A stretch of DNA of 52,388 nucleotides from Planococcus sp. CP5-4_YE (GTDB lineage: Bacteria; Bacillota; Bacilli; Bacillales_A; Planococcaceae): contig NZ_JAHPZO010000019.1 in assembly GCF_019042655.1 (NCBI RefSeq), positions 1 through 52,388 on the forward strand, given 5' to 3'. Both the position numbers and the translations under genes were made by a program. How positions within the stretch are numbered: position 1 is the stretch's first letter; the number at the start of each line of letters is the position of its first letter. Below the pieces are notes generated by a model. That model made no database searches. It was given only the letters and a program-made list of their open reading frames with translations, and was not told the origin of the DNA. This document shows, piece after piece, positions 35,268 to 46,928 of the stretch.

Positions 35268-36998
35268 TCACCTCATGAATGCCGGGAATAAGATGGTTTT
35301 ATTCATCACATCGTATATCCCTTTTTGGGTAATGCGGACGTACGGCAAATGGGTCGCCATCAAGAACAATAATGTATAAACAGCGTCGCCATGTTCATAG
35401 CCGCGCTCTTTCAATGCCTTCTTCAACGCAGTTTCCTGTTCCATCAACGGCTCCATCGGCAAATCGGACATGATGCCGCCAATAGGCAACGGCAATTCAC
35501 AAATCGTCTCGCCGCCTTCAACCAAGACGATACCGCCCTTGAGGCGCTTCACCTCTTCAAACGCTTTCCACATGTCTTTTCGGCTTTTGCCGATCAAGAC
35601 GATGTCTCCCGTATTCGTATAGGATGAAGCAAATCCATCGACTTCGGTCGCAAAGCCTTTGACCAAAGTATTGACACGCCATTTGCCATTTTTATCGAGG
35701 AGCATAAGAAAGCTTTCGCCATGTTCTTTCGATAAGCGTTCGACGTTCGTATCGACACTCACGGAATACGGCTTGGTGATGACATCGTTAACCATTTCCA
35801 CGCCAAAAGGCATCGAGAACTGGAAATCGTCATCGCTCAAATCGAACTCAAGGTTCAATTCCGGCAGCACCGACCAATCCACATTATCGAGCGAACGTAC
35901 TTTCTGCCCATCGCGCTTGAGCCAAACCCCTTTTGAAATGACGCCGCTTGGTACCGGGTTGTCGATCGAATCGAGGATGTTCAAATTCGCATAGCGCCCC
36001 GTCGCGATCAAGCCATGCAAGCTCGTCAAGTTGTAATAGCGTGCCACATTATAAGAAGCCATCATATAGGCATCGATCGCCGGAACGCCTGCGTCAAGCG
36101 CGATTTGGATGCACAAATCCATCACGCCGTCTTTATGGAACACCGGCGTCGAGCCATCTGTTGTCATCATCAGTTTATCGAACACATTCAATTCCCGCTC
36201 GACAATCCCTGACAAGAGTTTCGGCAAATCCGGGCGAATCGAGGAATGTCGCAGTGTTACGCCATAGCCATGCAATAAACGCATTTCCACTTCGTCGACG
36301 GTCATCGCTTCATGGTCCCCGTCAGCGCCCAGCAGCTTCATGCGCGCCAGAGTCTTTTCTGAAGCTCCCGGGAAATGTCCTTCAATCTTTTTCAAGCTGA
36401 TTTTCGCTTTTTGGATCCAATAAAGCATCTGGTCATCGCCAGCCAATAGTTTCGGCCAGCCCGTCAATTCACCGCCAAGGATAACATCCGGACGCTCCAG
36501 CCACTCGCCGACCGCTTTCGACGTGAATTTTTGGTCTTCCCCGACAAGTTCCGTCTGAGAGTCGAATCGCGTCCACCAATAAAACGTGAACGGCAGCTCT
36601 GCCATGCGGTCAAGCAATGTAAACGCTTTCTCGTTTTCTAATGATAAAAATAATGGCAAGTTGTCTGAGATGAACCCGGTAGTTCCACCTTGTGCAGCAT
36701 AATCAGCGAATTGCTGGGGATTGTAGAGTTGATAAGGATGGACATGCGGCTCGATATAGCCAGGCACGATCCACTTGCCGCTGACATCTACCACTTCCGT
36801 CGAATCATCGATTTTCGGCATGTCTTGCCCTGCGTAGATGATACGGTCTCCGTTGATCCATATGTTTCCATTCATCCATTTTTTAAATATCCCGTGCAGA
36901 TATGTGGCATTCGTCAGCACAAGATCCGGGGACAATTCTTTCGATACAATCTTCAATTGTTTCCGTATTTCTGTATTTCTCCATAAAGGGTTTACCAT
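35268..36998 (-). CDS. yerA: putative adenine deaminase-like amidohydrolase YerA
   Basis: 576 residues of the amidohydrolase superfamily, adenine deaminase group. The metal-binding PGYIEPHVHPYQL (HxH, about residues 79-91), a lysine in ILGGELTGWPKLL, His in LRHSSIRPDL and the Asp in MTTDGS follow the family. The C-terminal Ade-C domain carries VLVEGGETICELPLPIGG. B. subtilis YerA lies next to the purine operon and is thought to act in purine salvage, but activity on adenine is not confirmed. Start and ribosome site at 36998 are not strong. Confidence 0.88.
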   Translation of the reverse strand: MVNPLWRNTEIRKQLKIVSKELSPDLVLTNATYLHGIFKKWMNGNIWINGDRIIYAGQDMPKIDDSTEVVDVSGKWIVPGYIEPHVHPYQLYNPQQFADYAAQGGTTGFISDNLPLFLSLENEKAFTLLDRMAELPFTFYWWTRFDSQTELVGEDQKFTSKAVGEWLERPDVILGGELTGWPKLLAGDDQMLYWIQKAKISLKKIEGHFPGASEKTLARMKLLGADGDHEAMTVDEVEMRLLHGYGVTLRHSSIRPDLPKLLSGIVERELNVFDKLMMTTDGSTPVFHKDGVMDLCIQIALDAGVPAIDAYMMASYNVARYYNLTSLHGLIATGRYANLNILDSIDNPVPSGVISKGVWLKRDGQKVRSLDNVDWSVLPELNLEFDLSDDDFQFSMPFGVEMVNDVITKPYSVSVDTNVERLSKEHGESFLMLLDKNGKWRVNTLVKGFATEVDGFASSYTNTGDIVLIGKSRKDMWKAFEEVKRLKGGIVLVEGGETICELPLPIGGIMSDLPMEPLMEQETALKKALKERGYEHGDAVYTLLFLMATHLPYVRITQKGIYDVMNKTILFPAFMR

Positions 36999-37106
36999 CC
37001 GAAGGCACCTGCTCTCTATTCAATATCCATATATCGTATACTAGCATAATTATGCATTTTTTTACAGAGAATGACGTGAAAACGTACCCCTCTTATGCGG
37101 AATCGG

Positions 37107-37143
37107 ACATAAAAAATCCACGTCTCAGTGACGTGGATTTTTG
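37107..37143 (-). terminator. terminator after the YjbC-like gene
   Basis: AAAAATCCACGTC, a 5-nt loop and GACGTGGATTTTT. It works for the minus-strand gene and looks bidirectional. Confidence 0.88.
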
Positions 37144-37144
37144 T

Positions 37145-37738
37145 TTATTTATTGACCGGATCGCTGAAAGGCTTCAGAATATCCTGCTGATCTTGCTCTT
37201 TTCTCGTCAATACGTCCGAAACCGGATCATACGACTCGCCGTAAAAATGCTCGTCTTTGTACGTATGGATGTCTTCATACATTTTTTGCATTGCTTCGAA
37301 AATCTCTTCTTCGGTTTCACCGTTCGGCGCCCAGTAAAGAATTTCCATCGAGTTTTCTTCGCCAGTCGCTAGCGAACGGCGGCAGTAGCCGATTGACGAG
37401 GCATGTTCGAAACCTTCACGTGCATAAAAGCGCAAGCGTTTTTCGGAATCCGTGTCTTCGTAATCGACCGGTTCGACTTCCAAAATGATCGGCTTGTCCT
37501 TATCCTTGAGCATTTGCAAAGTTTTCTTGCCGATGCCCATGCCACGCGATTCTTTTGACACAAACAAATAGTCGACGAACGAAAAGCTTGGGAATTCCGC
37601 ATACATCAAGACGTGATACGGCCCCTCGTCTTTGTAGTAGACACTGCCTTTTTCCTTCAGCAATGTGTCCATATGTTCTTTCGATTTCATTTCCTCCACT
37701 GGGAAATATTGATTCAGTTTTTCATACCAGTTCATCAT
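37145..37738 (-). CDS. GNAT family acetyltransferase, YjbC-like
   Basis: 197 residues. From NWYEKLNQYFPVEEMKSKEHM through VSKESRGMGIGKKTL (acetyl-CoA loop), PIILEVEPVDYEDTDSEKRL, YCRRSLATGEENSMEILYW to HTYKDEHFYGESYD it parallels B. subtilis YjbC, which lies beside spx and is linked to thiol stress. Here it sits between purD and yerA, breaking an otherwise conserved order. AAGGAG lies 5 nt before ATGATG. The 188-bp leader holds two hairpins. The substrate is unknown. Confidence 0.88.
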   Translation of the reverse strand: MMNWYEKLNQYFPVEEMKSKEHMDTLLKEKGSVYYKDEGPYHVLMYAEFPSFSFVDYLFVSKESRGMGIGKKTLQMLKDKDKPIILEVEPVDYEDTDSEKRLRFYAREGFEHASSIGYCRRSLATGEENSMEILYWAPNGETEEEIFEAMQKMYEDIHTYKDEHFYGESYDPVSDVLTRKEQDQQDILKPFSDPVNK

Positions 37739-37869
37739 TTTTGCTCCTTCCGAGTTTGAATGCCCTGCTGGTTTTGTTGGTTCCGAGGTACTGATGGGTA
37801 AAAATTGGAGTTTAGTAAAAGAGGTAAAAGTGGGCTTTTGAAAATCCTCTGCAGCGCGATGCTGCATAA

Positions 37870-37906
37870 ATAAAATGACACAGTTCCACGATGAAATTGT
37901 GCCATT
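37870..37906 (-). terminator. probable purine operon terminator after purD
   Basis: TGGCACAATTTC and GGAACTGTGTCA on the minus strand are followed by TTTTATTT, about 20 bp after the purD stop. A TATAAT sits just before the stem and may mark a promoter for the YjbC-like gene. Confidence 0.7.
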
Positions 37907-37926
37907 CTATTATAACAATTATTCAC

Positions 37927-39177
37927 TTAAATTGCACGCCAACCGATATCTGTGCGGTAAAATAACCCGTCCCACTCCAATTTCCCGAGTGCTTGATAGA
38001 CGGTTTTTTGAGCGTCTGCCAATGTCTCTCCGCTGCCTGCGACAAGCAATACACGGCCGCCGTTTGCTGTAAAGCGGCCTTCTGAACGCTTCGTGCCGGC
38101 ATGAGTCACCGCCACTCCCTGCAATTGCGCAAGCTCCGGCAAGACCGCGCCTTTTTCCACAGTTCCCGGATAACCGTCCGCTGCAATGACCACGCCGAGT
38201 ACAGTGCGCACGTCCCATTCGAGTTCCATTTCCCCTCCATCCAAAATGGCCGCGATAAATGCGCCAAGGTCGGTCTTAAGGCGAGGCAAGACCACTTGCG
38301 TTTCGGGATCGCCAAAACGCGCATTGAATTCGATTACTTTTGGGCCACTAGCCGTCAAGATGATGCCAGCGTATAAAATGCCATTGAACGGAGTGCCTTC
38401 ACTACTCATCGCTTCTACCGTAGGGCGCACGATTTTTGCGAAAGTCTCATCCACGACCGATTCCGAAATCTGCGGCACTGGCGAGTACGCACCCATGCCA
38501 CCGGTGTTCGGCCCCTTATCGCCATCAAACGCGCGCTTATGGTCTTGTGAGATGACCATCGGATAGATCTTGCCATCCTGGACGAAGGACATAAAGGAAA
38601 ATTCTTCCCCGTCCAAAAATTCCTCGATGACGACGGTCGATCCCGAGTCGCCAAATTTCTGGCCATCCAGCATATCCTTTACCACATCGATTGCTTCCTG
38701 TTCACTTTGGGCGACGACAACGCCTTTCCCAGCAGCGAGCCCATCAGCTTTGATGACAATCGGCGCTCCTTGCTGCTTGATATATGTTATAGCTTCTTCT
38801 GTATTTATAAAACTTTCATAAGCTGCGGTCGGAATCGCGTATTTCTTCATCAATTCCTTAGCGAACGCTTTGCTGCCTTCGATGCGCGCAGCTGCTTTAT
38901 CGGGACCGAAGATCTTCAAGCCGCGTGCTTCAAAGAAATCGACGATGCCTTCTGAAAGCGGCTGTTCAGGCCCGACGAATGTAAAGGCGATATCATTGTC
39001 TTTAGCGAACGCTGCCAAAGCTGCGAAATCCGTCTCGTTTATGTCTACGATCTGTGCGTCTTGTTCCATGCCGTCATTGCCAGGCGCCACATAAACTTTC
39101 GCGACCGATGGCGAGATGGCGAATTGATGGGCAAGCGCGTGTTCGCGCCCGCCTTTACCGATAACCAATACGTTCAT
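37927..39177 (-). CDS. purD: phosphoribosylamine-glycine ligase
   Basis: About 416 residues. ATP-grasp enzyme joining glycine to phosphoribosylamine (step 2 of purine synthesis). Visible parts are MNVLVIGKGGREHALAHQF, the ATP-grasp loop PIVIKADGLAAGKGVVVA, FMSFVQDGKIYPMVISQDHK, GPNTGGMGAYSPVP and IEFNARFGDPETQVVLPRL. The start is ATG 39177 with GGAGG upstream; the longer frame runs into purH on the wrong reading. Last gene of the operon. Confidence 0.97.
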   Translation of the reverse strand: MNVLVIGKGGREHALAHQFAISPSVAKVYVAPGNDGMEQDAQIVDINETDFAALAAFAKDNDIAFTFVGPEQPLSEGIVDFFEARGLKIFGPDKAAARIEGSKAFAKELMKKYAIPTAAYESFINTEEAITYIKQQGAPIVIKADGLAAGKGVVVAQSEQEAIDVVKDMLDGQKFGDSGSTVVIEEFLDGEEFSFMSFVQDGKIYPMVISQDHKRAFDGDKGPNTGGMGAYSPVPQISESVVDETFAKIVRPTVEAMSSEGTPFNGILYAGIILTASGPKVIEFNARFGDPETQVVLPRLKTDLGAFIAAILDGGEMELEWDVRTVLGVVIAADGYPGTVEKGAVLPELAQLQGVAVTHAGTKRSEGRFTANGGRVLLVAGSGETLADAQKTVYQALGKLEWDGLFYRTDIGWRAI

Positions 39178-39193
39178 AGCCGTGCACCTCCGA

Positions 39194-40729
39194 TTAATGT
39201 TTGAAATGGCGGACGCCTGTAAAGACCATCGCGATGCCGTGCGCGTTCGCCGCATTAATCGACTCCTGATCTTTTTTCGAACCGCCCGGCTGGATGATCG
39301 CTTTGATGCCGGCTTTCGCTGCGGCTTCCACCGTATCGGACATCGGGAAGAAAGCATCCGATGCCATCGCTGCGCCTTGCGCTTTTTCAGCTGCCTGCTC
39401 AAGTGCAATGGCGGCTGCCCCAACGCGGTTCATTTGCCCTGCGCCTACGCCTAAAGTCATCGACTCGTCGCACACGACAATCGCATTAGATTTAACATGT
39501 TTCACAACGCTCCAGCCTAGTTTCAAGGCTTTGAGTTCTTGTTCTGTTGGTTGTCTTTCTGTTACGACGCGGATATCTGCATCTTCATAGCCGAATGCAT
39601 CCGGCTCCTGGACGAGCAAGCCGCCTTCGACAGTCACTGTATTCCATTTGTCGCGGCGTTCTGTTTCAAACGGCACCGTCAACAAGCGGATGTTTTTCTT
39701 TTTGCCGAGTTCTTCGAGTGCCTCTTCTGTAAATGCCGGTGCGATGACGATCTCGAGGAAGATCTGCGACAATTGCTCAGCTGTCTCGAGGTCGACTTCA
39801 CGGTTCAAGGCGACAATGCCGCCGAAAATGGAGGTCGAATCCGCTTCATACGCTTTTTTGAACGATTCGAAAAGAGTAGCACCGGTCCCGACGCCGCACG
39901 GGTTCATATGCTTCACCGCGACACTTGCCGGCATCGTAAATTCCTTGATGATTTGAAGTGCGGCGTTAGCATCTTGGATATTGTTATAGGAAAGCTCTTT
40001 GCCGTGCAATTGCATAGCATGTGCGATCGAGAAATCTGAACCGAGCGCACTCTTGTAGAACGCTGCTTTTTGGTGCGGGTTTTCCCCGTAGCGCAGCGCT
40101 TGGGACAATTCATATGTAAGGGTCAATTGTTCCGGATACTGTTCATCCGTCAGCTCCGTTAAGTAATTGGAAATATACGCATCATACGCCGCAGTATGGC
40201 GGAATACTTTCGCTGCGAGTTTCCGGCGCAGCTCAGGGCTCGTTGTTTGCTCCTCGCGCAGTTCTGCAAGTACCGCTTCGTAATCAACGGAATCGACGAT
40301 AACCGTCACGTAAGCGTGGTTTTTCGCCGCCGAACGCAACATCGTCGGGCCGCCGATATCGATGTTTTCAATGGCATCATCAACTGTCACATCCGGTTTT
40401 GAAATCGTTTCGCGGAATGGGTACAAATTGACGCAGACAAATTCGATCGGTGCGATGCCGTTATCGTTCATTTGCTGCTGGTGTTCGCTATCGTCGTGTT
40501 TCGCGAGCAAACCGCCATGGATCAGCGGATGCAAAGTTTTCACGCGTCCACCTAAAATTTCAGGGAATCCGGTCACTTCGTCGACTGCCGTCGTCGGAAC
40601 GCCATTGTCTTCCAAATGCTTGCGCGTGCCGCCTGTCGACAAGATTTCCACATCCATCTTCACTAATTCACGGGCAAACTCCAAAATGCCGGATTTGTCC
40701 GATACGCTCATCAATGCTCTTCTTTTCAT
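39194..40729 (-). CDS. purH: bifunctional AICAR transformylase / IMP cyclohydrolase
   Basis: 511 residues, catalysing the last two steps to IMP. The N-terminal IMP cyclohydrolase/MGS-like domain (residues 1-190, [44 protein letters not shown]) precedes the formyltransferase domain with [15 protein letters not shown] (Lys-His catalytic pair), [20 protein letters not shown] and [25 protein letters not shown] lies before the ATG, 11 bp after purN. Confidence 0.97.
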   Translation of the reverse strand: MKRRALMSVSDKSGILEFARELVKMDVEILSTGGTRKHLEDNGVPTTAVDEVTGFPEILGGRVKTLHPLIHGGLLAKHDDSEHQQQMNDNGIAPIEFVCVNLYPFRETISKPDVTVDDAIENIDIGGPTMLRSAAKNHAYVTVIVDSVDYEAVLAELREEQTTSPELRRKLAAKVFRHTAAYDAYISNYLTELTDEQYPEQLTLTYELSQALRYGENPHQKAAFYKSALGSDFSIAHAMQLHGKELSYNNIQDANAALQIIKEFTMPASVAVKHMNPCGVGTGATLFESFKKAYEADSTSIFGGIVALNREVDLETAEQLSQIFLEIVIAPAFTEEALEELGKKKNIRLLTVPFETERRDKWNTVTVEGGLLVQEPDAFGYEDADIRVVTERQPTEQELKALKLGWSVVKHVKSNAIVVCDESMTLGVGAGQMNRVGAAAIALEQAAEKAQGAAMASDAFFPMSDTVEAAAKAGIKAIIQPGGSKKDQESINAANAHGIAMVFTGVRHFKH

Positions 40730-40740
40730 TCATGGACCTC

Positions 40741-41325
40741 CTAGACCGACTGCTGCCGGCTGAATAATTGCTTCAAACTCTCAGGGTATAATTGGTGTTC
40801 GATTTCATGGATTTTGCGTTCTACTGTCTCACGGTCCGCACCGTCTACCGCAAACGAACGCTGTGCGATGATCGCTCCCGTGTCCATCCCTTCATCGACA
40901 AAATGCACGGTGACTCCCGCATCTTGCGCGCCTGCATTAAGCGTCTGGCCGATGGCATCTTTTCCAGGAAACGCTGGCAGCACCGATGGATGGATATTAA
41001 CGATGCGGTTTTCATAAGCAGCGAGTAAAACCGGGCCAATCAACCGCATAAATCCGGCCAGTACGAGCCACTCGACACCCGCTCCCTTTAATTTTTCCAC
41101 CAGCATCGACTCATATGCCTGTTTAGACGCATAATCACGCGGTGTAAAAGACAACGCCGGCACTCCTGCCTGCTTTGCCCGTTCCAATACAAACGCAGAC
41201 GGTTTATCCGCCACGACCAAAACGATGTCCGCATCGAGTCTTCCGTCTTGAGTTGCTTCGTAAAGCGCTTGAAAATTAGAGCCGTTTCCAGAAGCGAAAA
41301 CGGCCATTTTTGTTCTATTTTTCAT
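40741..41325 (-). CDS. purN: phosphoribosylglycinamide formyltransferase (folate-dependent)
   Basis: About 194 residues. Transfers formyl from 10-formyl-THF to GAR. The N-terminal [12 protein letters not shown] phosphate-binding loop, the catalytic Asn/His in [15 protein letters not shown] and Asp in [10 protein letters not shown] are present. ATG 41325 lies inside the end of purM, an 11-bp overlap. An internal Met six codons in is a second possible start. Confidence 0.96.
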   Translation of the reverse strand: MKNRTKMAVFASGNGSNFQALYEATQDGRLDADIVLVVADKPSAFVLERAKQAGVPALSFTPRDYASKQAYESMLVEKLKGAGVEWLVLAGFMRLIGPVLLAAYENRIVNIHPSVLPAFPGKDAIGQTLNAGAQDAGVTVHFVDEGMDTGAIIAQRSFAVDGADRETVERKIHEIEHQLYPESLKQLFSRQQSV

Positions 41326-42376
41326 GTAAAGTCCCGTCCTGACTGCCTTGGAACTGGACACCCTCTATTTCTGTCACGCGGCCGATCACATAGGCCTTGT
41401 CACCGCTCGCTTCTGCTGCCTGAATCGTTGCCCCAGCATCCGCTTCAGAAACGGCCACTGCAAATCCGATACCCATATTGAACACTGAATACAAATCACG
41501 GTCTGCCAGTTCACCTTTTGTTTTCAAAAGCTCAAACACCGGAAGCACCGGCCAAGAGCCAAGCTCGACCTCAACGCCTAGCCCATCAGGCATCATGCGC
41601 GGCAAGTTTTCGATAAATCCGCCGCCCGTAATATGTGCCATGCCGTGGACGTCAGCTTGCGTGCGGATGGACTGAACCGTCTTGGCGTAGATTTTAGTCG
41701 GCTCGAGCAGCAAGGTTTCGAGCGTGCCGAGCTCTTCAAAGCCCGCCACTTTCTCATCCAAAGAACCTTCCTGGTCGCCGAATAAAATATGGCGCACAAG
41801 TGAATAGCCATTCGAGTGGATGCCGCTTGAAGCGAGGCCAACTAGCACATCACCCGCTTGGATGCGCTCGCCTGTCACGATATCCGTTTTTTCAGCAGCG
41901 CCGACCGCAAAGCCGGCAATGTCATATTCATTCTCATCGTAAAGCCCGGGCATTTCAGCGGTTTCGCCGCCAATCAATGCGGCGCCTGCATCCACGCAGC
42001 CATCCGCAACACCTTTGACGATTTGTTCAATTTTTTCGGGAACCGCTTTGCCGCAAGCAATATAATCGAGGAAAAACAAAGGTTCCGCACCTTGTGCGAC
42101 GATATCGTTGACGCACATCGCCACACAATCGATGCCGATCGTATCGTGCTTATCCGCCATAAAGGCCAGTTTCAGCTTCGTGCCGACACCGTCTGTTCCG
42201 GAGACGAGAACCGGTTGTTTCAAATTCAGCTCGGACAAATCGAACATGCCGCCGAATCCGCCAAATGCACCGAGCATTCCGGTACGTGCGGTACGTTCAA
42301 CATGAGATTTCATCCGCTTGACGGCCTCATAGCCTGCTTCGATATTGACGCCTGCTTTTTCATACGCTTTAGACAC
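41315..42376 (-). CDS. purM: phosphoribosylformylglycinamidine cyclo-ligase (AIR synthetase)
   Basis: About 353 residues of the PurM/ATP-binding superfamily. Closes the imidazole ring to form AIR. Segments: [65 protein letters not shown] and [14 protein letters not shown]. The start is GTG 42376, with GGGGG 7 nt upstream; the longer open frame extends into purF antisense-free DNA without a ribosome site. Confidence 0.96.
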   Translation of the reverse strand: MSKAYEKAGVNIEAGYEAVKRMKSHVERTARTGMLGAFGGFGGMFDLSELNLKQPVLVSGTDGVGTKLKLAFMADKHDTIGIDCVAMCVNDIVAQGAEPLFFLDYIACGKAVPEKIEQIVKGVADGCVDAGAALIGGETAEMPGLYDENEYDIAGFAVGAAEKTDIVTGERIQAGDVLVGLASSGIHSNGYSLVRHILFGDQEGSLDEKVAGFEELGTLETLLLEPTKIYAKTVQSIRTQADVHGMAHITGGGFIENLPRMMPDGLGVEVELGSWPVLPVFELLKTKGELADRDLYSVFNMGIGFAVAVSEADAGATIQAAEASGDKAYVIGRVTEIEGVQFQGSQDGTLHEK

Positions 42377-42387
42377 TTCGGTTCCCC

Positions 42388-43809
42388 CTATTTCACTTTT
42401 TCTTTTTCGTGCGGTAACACGGTATCTGGATAGATATTTGTTGGGTATTCGCCAGTGAAACATGCCAGGCAATGGCCGCATTTCGAACCTGGATCCGTGC
42501 GGCCGATGTTTTGTACCATCCCGTCAACCGACAAAAATGTCAGTGAATCCGCTCCGATGATTTCGCGCATCTCTTCCACTGTATTATTCGCAGCAATCAA
42601 TTCACCCGATGTGCTAATATCAATGCCATAAAAACAAGGATTCTTGATCGGCGGCGAACTAATCACAACATGAACTTCCGTCGCTCCCGCTTCTTTCAGC
42701 AAAGCGACGATACGCCGGGAAGTCGTTCCACGAACAATCGAGTCGTCCACCATGACAACGCGTTTGCCTTTGACCACTTGGCGGACCGGAGACAATTTCA
42801 TCTTAACGCCGCGTTCCCGCATTTCCTGTGAAGGTTGGATGAACGTTCGGCCAACATAGCGATTTTTGATGAGCCCGAGCTCGTACGGGATGCCACTTTG
42901 TTCGGAAAAGCCAATTGCGGCAGAGATACTCGAATCAGGAACACCCGTGACGACGTCCGCATCGATGTGAACTTCTTTCGCCAATTGCTTGCCAAGCCGT
43001 TTTCTTGCCGAGTGGATATTGATGCCATCAATATCCGAGTCCGGACGGGAAAAATAGACGTACTCCATCGTGCAAATGGAACGCTCTTCTGGATAAGCAA
43101 AACGTTCCTTGCGCATGCCGTCATCATTCACAATGAGGAATTCCCCAGGTTCTACCGAATGGACAAGTTCCGCACCGACAATATCGAATGCGCAAGTTTC
43201 AGAAGCAACTATCCACGCATCTCCCATTTTCCCTACTGACAAAGGGCGTAATCCGTTCGGGTCGAGTGCCACAAACATGGCCTCTTCTGTCAGAACTAAA
43301 CACGCAAATGCCCCTTTTAACAAAGACAAGGCGTTTTTCGCTTTTTCTTCAAAGCTTTCGTAACCGCTGCGTTTGATCAAATGCGCAAGCACTTCTGTAT
43401 CGGAAGTCGTTTGGAAAATGCTTCCTTGACGCTCCAAATGCCCTTTTAATTGAGTTGCGTTGACCAAATTGCCGTTATGCGAAATCGCCAGGCTGCCGGT
43501 TGTCGAGTTGAACAGCAAAGGCTGGACATTTTCGATGCCGCTGCCGCCTGCTGTTGCATAGCGGACATGACCAATTGCTGCAGTACCGGTAATCTGCTCC
43601 AATTTCTCGGGAGTGAACACTTCACTGACCATGCCTTCGCCTTTTAAAGCGCGTAAAGCTTCTCCATCAGTCGAAACGATTCCTGCGCCTTCTTGGCCGC
43701 GGTGTTGCAAAGCATGAAGCCCATAATACGTAAGTTGCGCTGCGTTGGTGTGGCCCCAAATGCCAAAAATCCCGCATTCTTCGTTTAAGCCTCTGATTTC
43801 AGCAAGCAT
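42388..43809 (-). CDS. purF: amidophosphoribosyltransferase (glutamine PRPP amidotransferase)
   Basis: 473 residues. It makes phosphoribosylamine from PRPP and glutamine, the committed step. An 11-residue propeptide ([11 protein letters not shown]) precedes the Ntn nucleophile Cys12 (CGIFGIWGH). The C-terminal PRTase domain has [16 protein letters not shown]. Cysteines in NPCFYGID and [12 protein letters not shown] fit the 4Fe-4S site of the B. subtilis-type enzyme. It overlaps the end of purL by 25 bp. Confidence 0.97.
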   Translation of the reverse strand: MLAEIRGLNEECGIFGIWGHTNAAQLTYYGLHALQHRGQEGAGIVSTDGEALRALKGEGMVSEVFTPEKLEQITGTAAIGHVRYATAGGSGIENVQPLLFNSTTGSLAISHNGNLVNATQLKGHLERQGSIFQTTSDTEVLAHLIKRSGYESFEEKAKNALSLLKGAFACLVLTEEAMFVALDPNGLRPLSVGKMGDAWIVASETCAFDIVGAELVHSVEPGEFLIVNDDGMRKERFAYPEERSICTMEYVYFSRPDSDIDGINIHSARKRLGKQLAKEVHIDADVVTGVPDSSISAAIGFSEQSGIPYELGLIKNRYVGRTFIQPSQEMRERGVKMKLSPVRQVVKGKRVVMVDDSIVRGTTSRRIVALLKEAGATEVHVVISSPPIKNPCFYGIDISTSGELIAANNTVEEMREIIGADSLTFLSVDGMVQNIGRTDPGSKCGHCLACFTGEYPTNIYPDTVLPHEKEKVK

Positions 43810-46010
43810 GGTATAGCCCCTTTCCAGGCGGAGCGGAGCGTTTCGACCGATTCATCGATCCATACGGCTCCATCTTCCCCTTTGACGATCATGTGATCAC
43901 CCGTGACTTCACCGATTTTCCGTGCATCTTTCACCGTTTCCTCGAACGCTTGTGCCTGTTCAGGCGACACCGTCAGCAAAAAGCGCGATTGTGTTTCACT
44001 GAATAAAGCGGTTGTCTTAGAACCGGCAAGGCTTACGTCTACGCCAAGCCCGTTGCCGAAAGTCTTCTCAGCCAAAGCGACAGCGACGCCGCCTTCCGCT
44101 ACGTCATGAGCCGACTGAACTAAACCTTGCTGAATGGCAGAAAGGATAGCGGATTGGCGTTGTGCTTCGACGTCCAAATCGATAGATGGCGCTTTTCCGA
44201 AAATACGGCCTTCTACCATTTTCTGCAATTCGCTGCCGCCGAATTCTGTCATGCTGCCGCCGACAAGATAGACGAAATCGCCTTGCTTTTTCGCATCTTG
44301 CGTCGTGACATGCTTCAAATCTTCGACCAGCCCGACAAGTCCGATTGTCGGCGTCGGGTAAATCGCTGTGCCGTTTGTTTCATTATATAAAGAGACGTTT
44401 CCGCCAATAACTGGTGCGTTCAATTGAAGGCAAGCTGCCGACATGCCGTCAGCCGCTTTTTCAAGCTGCCAGAAAATCTCAGGTTTTTCCGGGTTGCCGA
44501 AGTTCAGGCAATCGGTGATCGCAAGCGGGCGCCCGCCTGAGACGATGACGTTACGCGCCGCTTCTGCGACAGCAATCTTGCCGCCTGTTTCTGGGTCAAG
44601 GTAAATATAACGGGAGTTGCAATCCGTTGTCATCGCAAGGCCTTTATTCGTTCCGCGCACACGGATTACCGCAGCGTCAGAGCCAGGCGAGACGACTGTG
44701 CTAGTACGCACTTGGTGATCGTATTGATTATAAATCCATTCTTTCGAAGCGATAGTCGGCTGCTTTAATAATGAAACCAACGTCGCCTGATGGTCTTCCA
44801 CTTCCGGCTCTTCGTTCGGCAAGCTTTGGAATTCGCGGTAATATTCCGGCACGCTCGATTTTTGGTGATAGACTGGCGCATCTTCTGCCAGTGCGTCGAC
44901 CGGCACTTCTGCAACGATTTCGCCTTTATGCTTCAAGCGCAATGTGGAATCGTCCGTTACCCGTCCGACTGTCACGGCATCAAGGCCGTATTTTTCGAAC
45001 AGCTCGACGATTTCCGGTTCGCGCCCTTGTTTGACAACGATCAGCATACGTTCCTGGGATTCCGATAGCATCATTTCATAAGCCGTCATGCCAGTTTCAC
45101 GTTGCGGGACATGATCCAAATCCATCTCGATTCCAGATCCGGCTTTTGACGCCATTTCCGCTGAAGATGAAGTGAGTCCTGCAGCACCCATATCCTGTAT
45201 GCCAATGAGTGCATCGGATTTCACGAGTTCCAGGCATGCCTCAAGAAGCAATTTCTCCATGAACGGGTCACCCACTTGAACAGCCGGGCGTTTTTCATCG
45301 GATGCGTCCGTCAACTCTTCTGAAGCGAAGGTCGCACCGTGAATGCCGTCGCGGCCTGTTTTTGCGCCTACGTACATGACCGGGTTGCCAGTTCCTTTAG
45401 CGACGCCTTTTTGGATATCTTTATGGTCGATTAAGCCGACGCACATCGCATTGACAAGCGGGTTGCCATCATACGATGCATCAAACTGCACTTCGCCTCC
45501 GACCGTCGGAATGCCGATGCAATTGCCGTAGCCGGCGATGCCTGCGACCACTTCCTCGAACAAATATTTGACGCGCGGTGTTTCAAGTTCGCCGAATCGC
45601 AGCGAGTTCAACAGCGCGATCGGACGAGCGCCCATCGAGAACACGTCGCGGATGATGCCGCCGACGCCTGTCGCTGCTCCTTGGTAAGGTTCAATGGCCG
45701 ACGGATGGTTATGGGATTCCATTTTGAATACAGCTGCCTGGCCGTCGCCGATATCGACGATGCCTGCGCCTTCTCCTGGGCCCTGCAACACGTGGTCGCC
45801 TTTGGTGGGGAATTTCGATAGGACCGGTTTGGAGTTTTTATAGGAACAATGTTCAGACCACATAACAGAGAACAAACCTGTCTCGGTGTAATTCGGCGTT
45901 CTGCCGAGAATATCTTCGACCATTTTGAATTCAGCATCCGATAAACCCATTTGCTTATAAAGCTGCTGCTCTTTAATCTGCTGTGTGTTCGGCTCAAGCG
46001 TGACTGACAT
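43785..46010 (-). CDS. purL: phosphoribosylformylglycinamidine synthase subunit PurL (small type)
   Basis: 741 residues. The ATP-dependent synthetase subunit of FGAM synthase; works with PurQ and PurS. Typical blocks are [76 protein letters not shown] and [10 protein letters not shown]. Length fits the Bacillus small PurL rather than the 1,300-residue enterobacterial form. Confidence 0.97.
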   Translation of the reverse strand: MSVTLEPNTQQIKEQQLYKQMGLSDAEFKMVEDILGRTPNYTETGLFSVMWSEHCSYKNSKPVLSKFPTKGDHVLQGPGEGAGIVDIGDGQAAVFKMESHNHPSAIEPYQGAATGVGGIIRDVFSMGARPIALLNSLRFGELETPRVKYLFEEVVAGIAGYGNCIGIPTVGGEVQFDASYDGNPLVNAMCVGLIDHKDIQKGVAKGTGNPVMYVGAKTGRDGIHGATFASEELTDASDEKRPAVQVGDPFMEKLLLEACLELVKSDALIGIQDMGAAGLTSSSAEMASKAGSGIEMDLDHVPQRETGMTAYEMMLSESQERMLIVVKQGREPEIVELFEKYGLDAVTVGRVTDDSTLRLKHKGEIVAEVPVDALAEDAPVYHQKSSVPEYYREFQSLPNEEPEVEDHQATLVSLLKQPTIASKEWIYNQYDHQVRTSTVVSPGSDAAVIRVRGTNKGLAMTTDCNSRYIYLDPETGGKIAVAEAARNVIVSGGRPLAITDCLNFGNPEKPEIFWQLEKAADGMSAACLQLNAPVIGGNVSLYNETNGTAIYPTPTIGLVGLVEDLKHVTTQDAKKQGDFVYLVGGSMTEFGGSELQKMVEGRIFGKAPSIDLDVEAQRQSAILSAIQQGLVQSAHDVAEGGVAVALAEKTFGNGLGVDVSLAGSKTTALFSETQSRFLLTVSPEQAQAFEETVKDARKIGEVTGDHMIVKGEDGAVWIDESVETLRSAWKGAIPCLLKSEA

Positions 46011-46677
46011 GCGATTCCCTCCACTGTTTAACGATTGATCTGAATAATGGCAAGCCGTCCGTTCCGCCGATCAAGTCGGAAACGGCGCGCTCCGGATGCG
46101 GCATCATGCCGAGCACATTGCCGCGTTCGTTGATGATACCCGCAATATTATTACGGCTGCCGTTGAAATCCTCTGCGTATGTGAAAACGATTTGGTTATT
46201 GTCCTTCAAATGCTGGTACGTCGCATCGTCGCAATAATAATTGCCTTCCCCGTGTGCGACCGGAATGCGGATTTCTTCGCCTTCTTTATATTCATTCGTG
46301 AATAAAGTATGGGCGTTCTCGACTTTCAAACTGACGGTTCCGCAAGTGAATTTCAAATTCTTATTTCGCATAAGCATTCCCGGAAGCAATCCTGCTTCCG
46401 TTAGAATTTGGAACCCGTTGCAGATGCCGAGAACCGGTTTGCCGGCTTCCGCCGCTTTGCGTACTTCGTCCATGACACCTGAAAAACGGGCAATCGCTCC
46501 TGCGCGCAAATAATCCCCGTATGAGAAACCACCTGGAAGCAAGATTCCGTCATAACCGCTTAAGTCGTGCGTATCATGCCAGACATATTCCGCTTCTTCT
46601 CCAAGTTCATCCTTGATGGCGTGATACATGTCTAAGTCACAATTCGACCCTGGGAAAACAATCACTGCGAATTTCAT
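45994..46677 (-). CDS. purQ: FGAM synthase glutaminase subunit
   Basis: 227 residues, class I glutamine amidotransferase. Supplies ammonia to PurL. The nucleophile Cys in [10 protein letters not shown] and the His/Glu in MMPHPERAV form the triad; [12 protein letters not shown] opens the protein. It overlaps purS by 4 bp (ATGA) and purL by 17 bp. Confidence 0.97.
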   Translation of the reverse strand: MKFAVIVFPGSNCDLDMYHAIKDELGEEAEYVWHDTHDLSGYDGILLPGGFSYGDYLRAGAIARFSGVMDEVRKAAEAGKPVLGICNGFQILTEAGLLPGMLMRNKNLKFTCGTVSLKVENAHTLFTNEYKEGEEIRIPVAHGEGNYYCDDATYQHLKDNNQIVFTYAEDFNGSRNNIAGIINERGNVLGMMPHPERAVSDLIGGTDGLPLFRSIVKQWRESHVSHA

Positions 46678-46928
46678 TGCGAGACAACCTCCTCGATTTC
46701 GTACCTGTAATCTTCAATCACTGTATTCGCAAGCAGCCGGTTGCACAATTCATCGACCAAAGCATCTACATCACGTTCACTGTCTCCAATGACCAGTTCC
46801 AAATATTTGCCGATCCGGACATCCTGGACCTCGTCATAGCCCATTTTATGGAGCGATCCCATCACAGCAGATCCTTGTGGGTCGAGTACACTTTCACGCA
46901 ATGTCACATACACTTTTACTTTTTTCAT
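46674..46928 (-). CDS. purS: FGAM synthase subunit PurS
   Basis: 84 residues, the small bridging subunit of the PurLQS complex. [20 protein letters not shown] and [17 protein letters not shown] match the family closely. Start and purC stop overlap (TGATG). Confidence 0.96.
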   Translation of the reverse strand: MKKVKVYVTLRESVLDPQGSAVMGSLHKMGYDEVQDVRIGKYLELVIGDSERDVDALVDELCNRLLANTVIEDYRYEIEEVVSQ

